A DNA stretch of 64,000 nucleotides from an uncultured Microbulbifer sp. (GCF_947504145.1 NZ_CANNGQ010000002.1:806001-870000); one strand, 5' to 3'. Counted from the stretch's first letter, positions 26,140 to 35,270 are shown. Program-made: numbers and translations. Notes: generated from the sequence alone by a model not told the origin.

Positions 26140-27180
26140 CTATTCGCCCTGAATCTCCAGATCACCGTCAGAAACTTTCTTGCTGGTGGCCTTCGCGCGC
26201 TTTTCTTTGCTTTCCTCGATGGAAATATCAAACAGCGCCGGAGTGCTGGCGAGGAAATCGTTCAGCGGCTCTGGCTTGCGCCACAGGAAGTCCTTGGATT
26301 TCAGTTCCTTGGAAACCTCCGGCGCACCGCTGAACTCGTGCATCTTGCCGATCTCCACCGCCGCGGCAAACCCGAGGAAGCTCCAGGGCAGCAGGATGGA
26401 CGCGACAAGCCGCCAGTGCGGTGCGACATTGAGCGCGAGAAACGTAGCGCACCACAGCATCACCGGTAACAGGATTGCCAGCGCGAGAATATTCAGCAAT
26501 GGCATGATCTGGTGCAGGGAGAAATTGAAATTGAGCAGGGTACCAAACCATTGCCAGCCGGCGTAGATAAGCGCCGCCGATGCCGCAATGGAGAGGTGCG
26601 CGAGGAAATGCGCCTCGTGTTTCACCACCTTGCCGATAAACGCCCAGGCTGCCGCGTAAATCAGCAGGCCGATCACCGCGTCTGTCAGCACCTCGATGGC
26701 GCCGGTCCACTCGAACTCACCGGTGTTGCCCAGGTACGCCATCCACAGGCTGAGCGCGCCCACCACAACGCACAGGGCGATGGCCACAAACGGCGTTGCC
26801 AGGCGGTCAAACAGCGTTTCTGCCGAGTGCATGGGGATTGCCGGCGGTACACTCATATCCGTGTCGATAAAGCGCAGGCAGCTCTTGCCGATCTGCACCT
26901 CATCACCACTTTCAATCAGATGTTCGCGGATATTCGTGGGTTTGACTGACTTGTCGCGGAAATTACGCAGCAGGCGCATGCCGTTCAGGCTGTCCAGATC
27001 CCGTAATACGTAGCAGCCGTCTTCGTCGCGCACTACTTCCGCGTGCACCGCACAGGCGTGGGGGTCTTCCACCATCACCGCGTTGTCGTAGCAGCGGCCA
27101 ATAGTGGCGCGCTCTCCGTCCATGCGGTAGCGGTTACCCACCCGGTGGGCACGATTGATTTCTTCGATAATCAGTGCCAT
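26140..27180 (-). CDS. FHA-domain membrane protein
   Basis: A 346-residue protein. An FHA-like phosphothreonine-reading domain lies at about residues 20-100 (TIGRCYDNAVMVEDPHACAVHAEV, then LRDLDSLNGMRLLRN; the usual GR..N.I.L....S..HA pattern is partly degenerate). Five or six membrane helices follow at about 130-290, then a hydrophilic tail. Its start overlaps the end of the upstream protease gene by 10 bases, so the two are coupled. It probably docks phosphorylated partners of the nearby Ser/Thr kinases at the membrane. Confidence 0.82.
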   Translation of the reverse strand: MALIIEEINRAHRVGNRYRMDGERATIGRCYDNAVMVEDPHACAVHAEVVRDEDGCYVLRDLDSLNGMRLLRNFRDKSVKPTNIREHLIESGDEVQIGKSCLRFIDTDMSVPPAIPMHSAETLFDRLATPFVAIALCVVVGALSLWMAYLGNTGEFEWTGAIEVLTDAVIGLLIYAAAWAFIGKVVKHEAHFLAHLSIAASAALIYAGWQWFGTLLNFNFSLHQIMPLLNILALAILLPVMLWCATFLALNVAPHWRLVASILLPWSFLGFAAAVEIGKMHEFSGAPEVSKELKSKDFLWRKPEPLNDFLASTPALFDISIEESKEKRAKATSKKVSDGDLEIQGE

Positions 27181-28553
27181 TCGATCTCGCTCGCAAACTT
27201 CTGGGTAAACGCGATGGCGGATTCCTGAGTGAATCCGGACAGGGTGAAGTGGCTTACCAGGGCGCGGTTATTCTGGTCCACGGTGAGGCTGACGTAAAAC
27301 ACATCAAACAGGTCCGGGTAATCCTTGTAGCGGCGCACGCAGTAGGATGTGCGCGCGATTACCGGATCGCGGGAGCCGTTGGCCCTGGGGGGTTTCTGTT
27401 CTTCACCACCTTCAGCCTCCGTAGATTCTTCACCGCTATCCTCCGCCTTTGTAGCGCCGTTGCCGTTGCGCGGATGGCTGGTGAATTGCTGCTTGCAGTT
27501 GAAATCGGTCACATCGTCTTCTCCGGCGCTGTTACCGGGAAAGAAACCGCTCATGTTTTCTTCGTAGGCGCTGTAAAAGCGCGAGGAGCGAAGGCCGTCA
27601 TCTGCCTCCAGCCAGAAGAACTCATATTCCACCCGGCCAGTATCAAAATCTTCCGACAAATAGACGATATCCTGCCCGGTGCAGCCTTTCGCCACCTGGG
27701 TGATGGGCTCATCGTCATCTTCATCGGTGGAGTTGCCCCAGCACTGGACCGAGGGCACGATTTCACCCACCACCAGTGCATCGCCCAGCGGGCGCAATTG
27801 CCAGTCCGCGGCGAGTATCTGGTCGATGATGCGCTGTTGATTCTTGTGTAACTGACGGTTGATCACCGGCTGTAGTTCCAGCGCGCCGTTGTCGGCGGAG
27901 GATTCTTTTTTGTAATCCAGCAGCAGCGCCACCAGCTTGTTCACCGGTACCAGAAAGCTGATCTGATTGCCGGCGGTGGCCACGTTGATGCCCACTACCT
28001 TGCCGCTGCGGTTGATCACCGGGCCGCCGCTCATGCCGGGATTGATGGAGCCCGAGAAGTGGATGCGGTCGTAAAAGCTGCCGCTGGCAATACCGTTATA
28101 GGTGCCAGGCACAATGGTCATTCCGAGATCCATGGGGTTGCCCATGGAGACAATCGTCTCCCCCTTGCTGGGAGATTTTGACGCCAGGCGCAGAAAGTCG
28201 CGGCCCGGCTCCCCCTTCTGGCGCAGGATGGCGAGATCGTTGATCACATCCACGTCCAGTAGCTCCAGCTCGCCCTCCTTGCCGTCTACGGAAAGATATT
28301 TGAGCGTGTACTTGTCTGGATCGTGCACCGCCTCGGAGACCACGTGGTAATTGGTGGCGATCAATCCGTCGGTGGAAATCTGGAAGCCGGAGCCCAACCC
28401 CGCTTTGGAATTGGAGGACTGCTCGATCAGGCGGATCTGGTACAGGCTGCCGCGGTAATCGCTGTACAGCTGCTCATAACTCTGGGACAGGGCAACGCTG
28501 GCGCAGCAGGACAACAACAGCAGGGCGATCAGGCCCGTAAAAGGTTTCAACAT
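27171..28553 (-). CDS. Trypsin-like serine protease, exported
   Basis: A chymotrypsin-fold protease related to the S1C/HtrA group but with no PDZ domain visible. The triad is His in TNYHVVSE, Asp in VINDLAILR and Ser in PGMSGGPVIN. The start at 28553 places a signal peptide with a Cys-containing h-region end (LLLLSCCASVALS) at the N-terminus; the frame continues to 28625. The C-terminal half (about 220 residues) has an acidic, Glu/Asp-rich stretch and several cysteines and matches nothing I recognise. Coupled to the FHA membrane protein. Confidence 0.85.
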   Translation of the reverse strand: MLKPFTGLIALLLLSCCASVALSQSYEQLYSDYRGSLYQIRLIEQSSNSKAGLGSGFQISTDGLIATNYHVVSEAVHDPDKYTLKYLSVDGKEGELELLDVDVINDLAILRQKGEPGRDFLRLASKSPSKGETIVSMGNPMDLGMTIVPGTYNGIASGSFYDRIHFSGSINPGMSGGPVINRSGKVVGINVATAGNQISFLVPVNKLVALLLDYKKESSADNGALELQPVINRQLHKNQQRIIDQILAADWQLRPLGDALVVGEIVPSVQCWGNSTDEDDDEPITQVAKGCTGQDIVYLSEDFDTGRVEYEFFWLEADDGLRSSRFYSAYEENMSGFFPGNSAGEDDVTDFNCKQQFTSHPRNGNGATKAEDSGEESTEAEGGEEQKPPRANGSRDPVIARTSYCVRRYKDYPDLFDVFYVSLTVDQNNRALVSHFTLSGFTQESAIAFTQKFASEIEWH

Positions 28554-28770
28554 CGTGTAGTTGGCACTGATTAAATTGTGGGCGAAAAGACGCCTGATGT
28601 TACGGGATACCCATTGCGGCAACAACTAGAGGCAGCAACAGGAGCGACAGTCGGGGGCAACCCCGGAATCACCGCGGGGCAATAAACCGGCCGCACAGGC
28701 ATCCGGACAATAATAGAAAGCCCGATGGCTAAGTGTAGTGAAGCCTTGCGCCCCCGTTCACAGGGTGTGG

Positions 28771-28810
28771 CGTGTAATTGCGTGTAATGGCGTGTGATCG
28801 ACCTGTAATG
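28771..28810. repeat. Four 10-bp phased direct repeats
   Basis: Successive decamers CGTGTAATTG, CGTGTAATGG, CGTGTGATCG and ACCTGTAATG follow each other without gaps. The preceding decamer ends GTGTGG and is a weaker copy. The 10-bp period puts each copy on the same helix face, as in a multi-site operator. They lie just upstream of the GGA-rich RNA candidate. Confidence 0.6.
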
Positions 28811-28844
28811 GCGAAATCCGTAAATTGCACTACAAGGTTGAAGG

Positions 28845-29238
28845 GGACGCGATGCCCAGCCGTCACAGGAGTTGCGGCAAGGTGGATTGCAGACACCCCG
28901 GAACCGGTGACCATCACGGAAGGTGGAACAAGGAAGGCGACGGATCTGCTTTCCGCACCGGAACCGGTACAGCGCCCTTCGACCATATTTACCAATGGAT
29001 TGGTAGTTATCCATCGCCGCAGAGCCTAGGAGGTGGGTAGCAATTCAGGAAGACTTCGGCGCAAGCCGAACCGTCAGGCCGGCCCGGTAACCACAGAGCC
29101 TAGGAAGCCGGGATTGTGGAAGGGTCTGACAGAGGCACGGATGCCTCATTTCGCTCTTGATAGTGTTGTTGTAACCGTAGATGGCTGGGACCATCTGTTT
29201 ATCACCGGCAGTAAGCTTGCTTACTGCCGGTTTTTTTT
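28845..29238 (+). ncRNA. GGA-rich structured RNA, CsrB-like candidate
   Basis: No credible protein frame, yet it ends in a textbook terminator. Between 28845 and 29190 there are 17 GGA triplets, about three times chance. Local hairpins present GGA in the loop: GAGGCA-CGGA-TGCCTC (29132-29147) and AGATGG-CTGGGA-CCATCT (29179-29196). A GNRA-capped hairpin TTCGGC-GCAA-GCCGAA lies at 29055-29070. Size and motif density resemble CsrB/CsrC-class RNAs, which sequester CsrA. The 5' end is a guess. RNase P, tmRNA and 6S signatures were looked for and are absent. Confidence 0.6.
29204..29238 (+). terminator. Strong rho-independent terminator
   Basis: A 12-bp perfect stem (ACCGGCAGTAAG at 29204-29215, CTTACTGCCGGT at 29220-29231), loop CTTG, and eight consecutive T at 29231-29238. 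It works only in the plus direction and so proves a plus-strand transcript upstream, where there is no protein gene. Confidence 0.93.
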
Positions 29239-29408
29239 CATCAAAATTCTATGGAATTTTGTTGAGCGGTTGCAGTAAGCTGTGTGACGCAGTTCTCGTT
29301 CTGAGTCTGTGTTTGATTTCAAAAACTTTTCAAGACCATTGAGTGCCCTGGGCGGTTTGCAGGGAAGGTGAGTAAATGCTCACCGCATATAACTATAGGG
29401 ATGACAAC

Positions 29409-29906
29409 ATGAACAAAGCAGAAGTGGATAATTATTGCGATACCTTGCCAGTGCTGGACATACAGGTGCCCGCAGAAGGTGTCGAGATCGATATGATGCT
29501 GCGCCCGGTAGAGCCGGAAGATGGCGTTGCCCAGTACTGGCCTTTTTATGAAGCCTGCAACCCGAATGAGCTGTTCGGCAATATGGACTTCCACTTTGGT
29601 GGCCGTGGGGGCAAGGTGAAAATCAAGCTGACCCTGGATCTGTCCGCCGTGCCGGAACGGGATCTGGAGTTTGCGCTGAGTACTGGCCGTAAACTGGATG
29701 GGTTGTTGGCGCTAAGCCCGGACTTTAAACACCAGTTTAAAGCAAACGCAAAGCGGGTGGATGGACGCTATACACAGCTGAATATCACCGTTAAAGATCA
29801 AGACGATAAGCCGGATAACTTTTCCTTCTACTGGCTGTGTGAATCTGTAGACGGTGGAATGCACTTTGTTTCGGGTGATCCCAATGCGAAGATTGATCCG
29901 CTATAA
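29409..29906 (+). CDS. Hypothetical acidic protein
   Basis: A 165-residue soluble, acidic protein (start at 29409 after TATAGGGATGAC; an upstream ATG at 29376 with GGAAGG before it would add 11 residues). No signal peptide, membrane helix or known motif. The C-terminal half alternates beta-strand-like segments (KVKIKLTLDLS, RYTQLNITVKD, FSFYWLCESVDGG). It is the only plus-strand gene inside the kinase-FHA island and meets the kinase gene tail to tail with no gap. An 8-bp inverted repeat (29242-29261) lies in its upstream region. Confidence 0.75.
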   Translation: MNKAEVDNYCDTLPVLDIQVPAEGVEIDMMLRPVEPEDGVAQYWPFYEACNPNELFGNMDFHFGGRGGKVKIKLTLDLSAVPERDLEFALSTGRKLDGLLALSPDFKHQFKANAKRVDGRYTQLNITVKDQDDKPDNFSFYWLCESVDGGMHFVSGDPNAKIDPL

Positions 29907-32507
29907 TCACTCGCAGATAGAGATTTTTAGTCTTTCTGAAGCCTGAGGTTGGGCGCAGAGCTGCTGGAACACCGGCATGCTAAACCACTCTGCGCTCATG
30001 CCTTGATCTAATAGTTGTTCAATATAATAGTTGGCTGAACTCCACTCGCCGGCTAATGCATAAATTTGACCGGCGCTATATCTTACATCAGTATCATTTG
30101 GTGCAGAACTTATTAGCTCGTTTATTAGAGCGATAGATTCTGAAGTGTCTCCCACGTTCGCGTTTGCAAGGGCACGGTAAATTTTCGACTCCAAGGTGTT
30201 CTGTTGGTGAGTAAGAGATAAGATTTTTTCATACTCTTTTTGGGCTAAACTTTCCTCACCTAATACTATATAGGTGGCTGCAATTTCTTCGATTGTTTCT
30301 ACGCTGTTCGGCGTTGCCTCTAGTACACTTTTTTGTATCTCTAGAGCCTTTAAATATTTTTTCTGTAAAAAATAAATAACCCCCAAGTTCGATTTGGTGC
30401 GCCAGCTTCGCAGGTTTTCAGGTATTGTAATAATGGCGGCTTCGGCAGAGGGAAAATTCCCGCTTTCCAGCTCAATAACACCAAGCAGCGAATAAGATGA
30501 CCAGTGTTCGTGATATTTATTGGTGACTGTTTTTAGTGTTAAGCGAGCATCGTCGTAGTTTCCACTTGCTGTCTGGTTTATCGCGACCAAATAAAGGTTA
30601 TCGGCAGACGGATTTAATGTGGCGGCTTCTTTCGCGTAATTTAACCCGGCTTTATAGTCTCCACTCCTATAAGATTGGCGAGAACGCTCAGCTAATATTT
30701 CCGCAATAGGGAAGTCCGATTGTTCTAGTTGCTCAACAATCTTCTGGTGTTGTTGAGGGCGGTCTCCTAGCCCGTAAATAAATAGTTTGAGGCGGGTTGT
30801 TAGGTGTTCGCTGATATTGAAATTTTCAGCTTTTTCAATCGCGCGCAAAGCTACTTCTAAGTGGTCGTTGTTATCATCGAGGACGAAAAGTCTAGCCGCT
30901 ACATCGGCTATCCCTTGATAGATATAAATATTGTGAGGGTACCTGTCACTCATCGATGTAAGTGTTCGAAGGTCACTTTCATCGAATTCTTTAGATTCCA
31001 ACCGGCTTAGGATATCGAGGTACAAGTCATAGTCGATATCAGACATGACATCCAATTCAAGTTTAGTATTCTGATAAGAATTGGCGAATAATCTGGCAGT
31101 GGTTTTGAACGTTCGATCTTGAGCTTCTTGGTTTTTATGGGTGAGAAAAGAAAAGCCCTCTTGCATTACAATTTGACTATTCGTTGGACTTAGTCGCTGA
31201 AGCTCAATTTCACACCGAACTTTCGCACACTCCAGTCGTGCAAACAGTGCATCGGTTACACCTCTGTCTTTTAATTTTTGCAACTGCTCCTCAAAACCCA
31301 TCCCCTCCTTCGGCTCAAAACTCACCAACGCACTCGCCTTCAATTGCGAAACCGAGTTCATCAGCGCCTGTCGCACCATAGTCCGCGTCAGCGCCTTGGC
31401 ATTCTCCTCGCCACGAATCTCCCCATTAATCTCCACCGGCATCACCGCAATATACTGCGGCTCCAGCCGGGTAATTTCCTTCCAGCCCCAGTAGCTTCCC
31501 ACACCCAGCACAAAGGCGGCGGCAACACCGGCCAGCGCCCGCTGCCAGCGGCGGCGGTTTTTCACTTTGTGGTGGGTAAACAGGTCGGTCAGTGTTGCGG
31601 TGTAATCGTCGGTATCGGATTCCAGCCCCTGTTTGTACAGCAGCTCAAAACCCTGGTACACGATCTGTGCGCTCTCGGGGCGCTGGGCCGGGTCTTTGGC
31701 GAGGAGTTTGTCCAGCAGTACCGCCAGCGGCTCGGGGATACCGGGCCAGGCTGTTTTTGGCGGGATGTGGGGTTCGCTGGTGATGCGGTGGGCCATGGCG
31801 AGTGCGCCGGCCTCGTGCTTTGCAAACGGGCGGCTGCCGCACAGCAATTCAAACGCAATGGTGCCGAGGCTGAACAGGTCGCTGCGGGCATCCAGGGTTT
31901 TACCCAGTACCTGTTCCGGCGACATGGCGGTGATGGTGCCGGCCAACTGGTTTTCGGCGGTCAGGGTTTCTTCGTCTAGCGCCTGGGATTTGGCGATGCC
32001 GAAATCGGTGATTTTCGCGGTGGGCTGGCCCTTGGCGTTTTCGGCAATGAGGATATTGTCGGGCTTCAGGTCCCGGTGAATGATGCCGAGGTCGTGGGCC
32101 TGCTGCAGGCCCTGGCAGATCTGCATCAGCAGGCTGAGTTTCTGTTGCAGGTTGGGTGTGCGCTCGCGCATCCAGGCGCGCAGGGTCGCGCCCTCGATAT
32201 ATTCCATCACCAGCGCCACGCTGCCGCCTACTTCCAGCACATCGTGCAGGGCGACGATATTGGGGTGGTTTAGCTTGGCGAGCAGGCGGGCTTCCTGCTG
32301 GATGCGGTCGCGGGCGTTCTGGCTGGCGGCGTCGTCCTTGAGCTTTTTGATCGCCACCTGGCGGTGCAGTTTCAGGTCTTCGGCCAGGTACACAATGCCC
32401 ATGCCGCCGGCACCCAGTGTGCTGTGGACGCGGTAGCGGTCGCTGCCAATAAAAACAGGAGTGGCGGTGCGGGGCTGCTGTTCAACCTCGGGGTCTGCAA
32501 TGTCCAT
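29907..32507 (-). CDS. Transmembrane Ser/Thr protein kinase with TPR-like C-terminus
   Basis: An 866-residue Hanks-type kinase. The glycine loop and Lys are in LGAGGMGIVYLAED...VAIKKL, the catalytic loop in IIHRDLKPDNILI, the DFG in ITDFGIA and APE-equivalent in AMSPEQVLG. One membrane helix lies near residues 322-342, followed by a periplasmic TolB/FlgO-like segment (QYIAVMPVEINGE) and helical TPR-like repeats to the end. From about base 31,290 downstream the DNA turns AT-rich (sample lines near 40% GC against about 60% for the kinase half), unlike its sister gene. It probably senses envelope signals. Confidence 0.93.
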   Translation of the reverse strand: MDIADPEVEQQPRTATPVFIGSDRYRVHSTLGAGGMGIVYLAEDLKLHRQVAIKKLKDDAASQNARDRIQQEARLLAKLNHPNIVALHDVLEVGGSVALVMEYIEGATLRAWMRERTPNLQQKLSLLMQICQGLQQAHDLGIIHRDLKPDNILIAENAKGQPTAKITDFGIAKSQALDEETLTAENQLAGTITAMSPEQVLGKTLDARSDLFSLGTIAFELLCGSRPFAKHEAGALAMAHRITSEPHIPPKTAWPGIPEPLAVLLDKLLAKDPAQRPESAQIVYQGFELLYKQGLESDTDDYTATLTDLFTHHKVKNRRRWQRALAGVAAAFVLGVGSYWGWKEITRLEPQYIAVMPVEINGEIRGEENAKALTRTMVRQALMNSVSQLKASALVSFEPKEGMGFEEQLQKLKDRGVTDALFARLECAKVRCEIELQRLSPTNSQIVMQEGFSFLTHKNQEAQDRTFKTTARLFANSYQNTKLELDVMSDIDYDLYLDILSRLESKEFDESDLRTLTSMSDRYPHNIYIYQGIADVAARLFVLDDNNDHLEVALRAIEKAENFNISEHLTTRLKLFIYGLGDRPQQHQKIVEQLEQSDFPIAEILAERSRQSYRSGDYKAGLNYAKEAATLNPSADNLYLVAINQTASGNYDDARLTLKTVTNKYHEHWSSYSLLGVIELESGNFPSAEAAIITIPENLRSWRTKSNLGVIYFLQKKYLKALEIQKSVLEATPNSVETIEEIAATYIVLGEESLAQKEYEKILSLTHQQNTLESKIYRALANANVGDTSESIALINELISSAPNDTDVRYSAGQIYALAGEWSSANYYIEQLLDQGMSAEWFSMPVFQQLCAQPQASERLKISICE

Positions 32508-32528
32508 CTGCGTGTGTTCTTTTTGTTA

Positions 32529-32552
32529 GAGCCTAAGAGCCTAAGAGCCTAA
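32529..32552. repeat. Three tandem 8-bp repeats
   Basis: GAGCCTAA occurs three times head to tail in the 114-base gap between the two kinase genes, just upstream of the start of the second one. The same heptamer GAGCCTA recurs twice in the GGA-rich RNA (near 29023 and 29097). Likely a slippage repeat in the leader of the kinase gene; it could vary in copy number. Confidence 0.7.
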
Positions 32553-32621
32553 AAAGTGTACCCAAGCGCTACCCCTGCCCGGGTGTTTGGCGAGCCTACT
32601 GCACGCTGGCGGGGCCGCCGC

Positions 32622-35270
32622 TCAGAGCTTGGTGCTGGTCTCGTCACCGCGGGCAATCTGGGAATCGCCCGCATTGTTGTGTGCCGCACCGCCACAGAGC
32701 CCCGGGTATTGTTGCCGCAGGTCGTTGAAGGCGGGCAGATTGCAGATTTTGACAAACCGCGCGGTGCAATACCAGATGGGTGAGATCCCCTGTTCCAATG
32801 TTTTGCGAATATGCGCCTTGGCGGAGAGCAGGTCGCCGGTGGTGATATACACCTGGGCGCGGGCGTAATTGGTATAGAGATCGTCGGGGGCGGCGCGGCG
32901 GATCTTGAGCAGGTTTTCCACCGCTTTCTCCCCTTCACCCAGTTCCGCGTAGGCGCGGGCCTGCATCAGCAGCCCTTCCCAGTCGGTGCGCTGGCGGGTC
33001 AGTGCCAGTGCCTGTTCGGCAAAGTCTTCGGCGCGTTCGGGCTGCTGCTGTTCGCGGGCGATCTCGGCGCGGTATAGCAGCGGGTCGGCGTCTTTGGGGG
33101 CGAGGTCGGATACCCGTTTAAAACAGGTTTGCGACTGCTCAAACTGATTCTCGATGTAGTAGGCCAGGCACAGGTTGTAGGTGTCCATGGGGCCGATGCG
33201 GTCGAGGCCGGCTTTGGTGAGCAGGCGGATGGTCTCCTTGGCGTTGCCGGTATCGAGCATATTGGCAGCGAGCAGAGAGATGGCCTGGATGGCTTCACTG
33301 TTGAGGGCGATGGCTTCCTTGAGTACTTCGTTCGCGGCGTCCATGTTGCCGCCGAGGGTGAGGTTCAAGGCCTTCTGGTCGAGGTAGGCGTAACTGGTAC
33401 GCAGGGCGAGGGCGCGGTTGATGCTGTCCAGCGCACGGTCGTAGTCGCCACGCGTCTGGTAATAGGCGGCGCTCAGCTGGTGGTACCTGGCTTTGTCTGG
33501 CAGGGTCAGCTTCAGTTTTTCCAGTAGGGCTTCTGCGCGGCCGGGATCACCGAGCATCATCGCCAGGTACAGCTCGCTAATCAGCAGTTCCGGGGTTCCA
33601 TGCAGTCGTGCGGGGGCTTTTTCCAGCAGTTCTGCCAGGCGGTCGTCGGCCTCGGCGGCGCGGGTATTGAAGTCGTGGTCAATGACCATTTCCCCGTACA
33701 GTTCATACAGTGGGGCGAACCCGGGGGCCCGTTGCTGCAGGTCATTGAGCTGGTCGAGGAGTTGCCCCAGATGCAGACGGTCTGAGCGGCGCTCGTAAAT
33801 TTCCAGATAGGTGAGATAGTCTTCGGCGCTGATCTGGGCGGCCCCTGTGGTGGCCTGCGCGGGGTATTCGGCGAGCAGGCTATCGACCTGGTGCAGGGTG
33901 CGTGCGCGGCTCTCCAGTCCCTCGTCGATGACGAGCCGGGTGCTCTGGCTGCCGATAACGGCGAGGGTTTCGCTCTCCAGTAATTCCAGAGACAGTTCGC
34001 AGCTGTGCTTCTGGCATTCCACATCGGGTATCAGCAACAGGTCGGCGTTGAGGGATTTTGCCTGGCTGGCCAATGTCTGCCCTGCCAGTTTGCGGGATTC
34101 AGAATAGGAAATCAGATGCAGCTCACGCCGCCCAGACAGCCCTTGCTTGAGTGCGGTCTGTACGTTGCTGATCAGCAGGCGCTGGTCGCGGGACAGTGTG
34201 CTTTCCTGCCCGCGGACGCTGGGCTCCAGTACCGCGATATAGCGCCCTTTCTGAGATTCTGCGGGTGGTGAATACAGTGAGATACCGAGCACCAGGGCGG
34301 TGCCGACCGCGCAAGCGGCGAGCGCGCCGATTGCTGTGCGGAGATACTTGCGGCGGGGTCTGTAGGGCTGGTGAAAATAGCCTTCGGAGGTCACCGTGGC
34401 GGTGACGCTATGGGTGCGGGTAAAACTGGTGCCACTGCCGCGAATCTGTTGCAGTAGGGACTCCAGCTCCCCGGCCACTTCGGCGGCATTGAGCGGGCGC
34501 TGATCGGGCTGCTTGGCCAGCAGCCGATCCAGCAGGTGGCTCACCGCGGGTGGTAACTCGGGGGCCAGTTTGGAGGCCGGCGGGTGGGGGCTTTTGACGA
34601 TGCGATCGACGATCACATAGGGGCTGTTGTTGTCCCCGAACGGATTCTGCCCGCACAGCAGGCGGTAGGCGACCACGCCCAGGGCGAACAGGTCGCTGCG
34701 ATTGTCGAGCGGTTTGCCCTGAGCCTGTTCCGGTGACATGGCGCCCCAGCTGCCCGCCACATGCTGTTCGCGGGTGAGATCGCTGTCTTCGTGCCAGTTT
34801 TTGGCGATGCCGAAGTCGGTGATCTTGATGGTGCCATCGCTGTCCACCAGGATGTTTTCTGCTTTCAGGTCCCGGTGGATGATGCCGGCACTGTGGGCGC
34901 GGGCCAGGCCGGCGCAGATCTGTTTGAGCAGTTGCAGCTTTTGCGGCAGGTCCAGGGTGCGCTCCCGCTGCCAGCGGTCGAGGCTACTGCCGTCCACATA
35001 TTCCATGACCAGTGCAATACCGCTGTCATCCTCCACCACGTCGTAGAGCTGTACGATATTGCTGTGATTGAGTTGTGCAAGTAGCAGTGCTTCGCGGCGG
35101 ATGCGCTCGCTGGCGTTACTGCTGTTGGGATTGCGCAGCAGTTTTTTGATCGCCACCTGGCGATTGAGGCGCTCGTCGAGGGCCAGATACACCACGCCCA
35201 TGCCGCCGGAGCCGAGCCGGGCTGTGGCGTGGTAGCGGCCGATGTAAAAAGGTAGCTGCTCTGATTGCAT
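32622..35270 (-). CDS. Transmembrane Ser/Thr protein kinase with TPR repeats
   Basis: An 882-residue kinase with the same plan as its neighbour. The N-terminal kinase domain has LGSGGMGVVYLALDE, VAIKKL, IIHRDLKAENILV, ITDFGIAKN and AMSPEQAQG. One membrane helix lies near residues 314-336, then a TolB-like domain (GRYIAVLEPSVRGQE) and a long TPR array (for example YHQLSAAYYQTRGDYDRALDSI, AYAELGEGEKAVENL). GC content is uniform and high. The two kinases look like a duplication that has diverged. It lies downstream of the FHA/winged-helix gene on the same strand. Confidence 0.95.
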   Translation of the reverse strand: MQSEQLPFYIGRYHATARLGSGGMGVVYLALDERLNRQVAIKKLLRNPNSSNASERIRREALLLAQLNHSNIVQLYDVVEDDSGIALVMEYVDGSSLDRWQRERTLDLPQKLQLLKQICAGLARAHSAGIIHRDLKAENILVDSDGTIKITDFGIAKNWHEDSDLTREQHVAGSWGAMSPEQAQGKPLDNRSDLFALGVVAYRLLCGQNPFGDNNSPYVIVDRIVKSPHPPASKLAPELPPAVSHLLDRLLAKQPDQRPLNAAEVAGELESLLQQIRGSGTSFTRTHSVTATVTSEGYFHQPYRPRRKYLRTAIGALAACAVGTALVLGISLYSPPAESQKGRYIAVLEPSVRGQESTLSRDQRLLISNVQTALKQGLSGRRELHLISYSESRKLAGQTLASQAKSLNADLLLIPDVECQKHSCELSLELLESETLAVIGSQSTRLVIDEGLESRARTLHQVDSLLAEYPAQATTGAAQISAEDYLTYLEIYERRSDRLHLGQLLDQLNDLQQRAPGFAPLYELYGEMVIDHDFNTRAAEADDRLAELLEKAPARLHGTPELLISELYLAMMLGDPGRAEALLEKLKLTLPDKARYHQLSAAYYQTRGDYDRALDSINRALALRTSYAYLDQKALNLTLGGNMDAANEVLKEAIALNSEAIQAISLLAANMLDTGNAKETIRLLTKAGLDRIGPMDTYNLCLAYYIENQFEQSQTCFKRVSDLAPKDADPLLYRAEIAREQQQPERAEDFAEQALALTRQRTDWEGLLMQARAYAELGEGEKAVENLLKIRRAAPDDLYTNYARAQVYITTGDLLSAKAHIRKTLEQGISPIWYCTARFVKICNLPAFNDLRQQYPGLCGGAAHNNAGDSQIARGDETSTKL

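Noticed and set aside
28845-29238. RNase P RNA, tmRNA, 6S RNA or cobalamin riboswitch in the GGA-rich region
   Set aside because: The conserved RNase P sequences, the tmRNA tRNA-like ends, a 6S open-bubble rod and the B12-box are not found.
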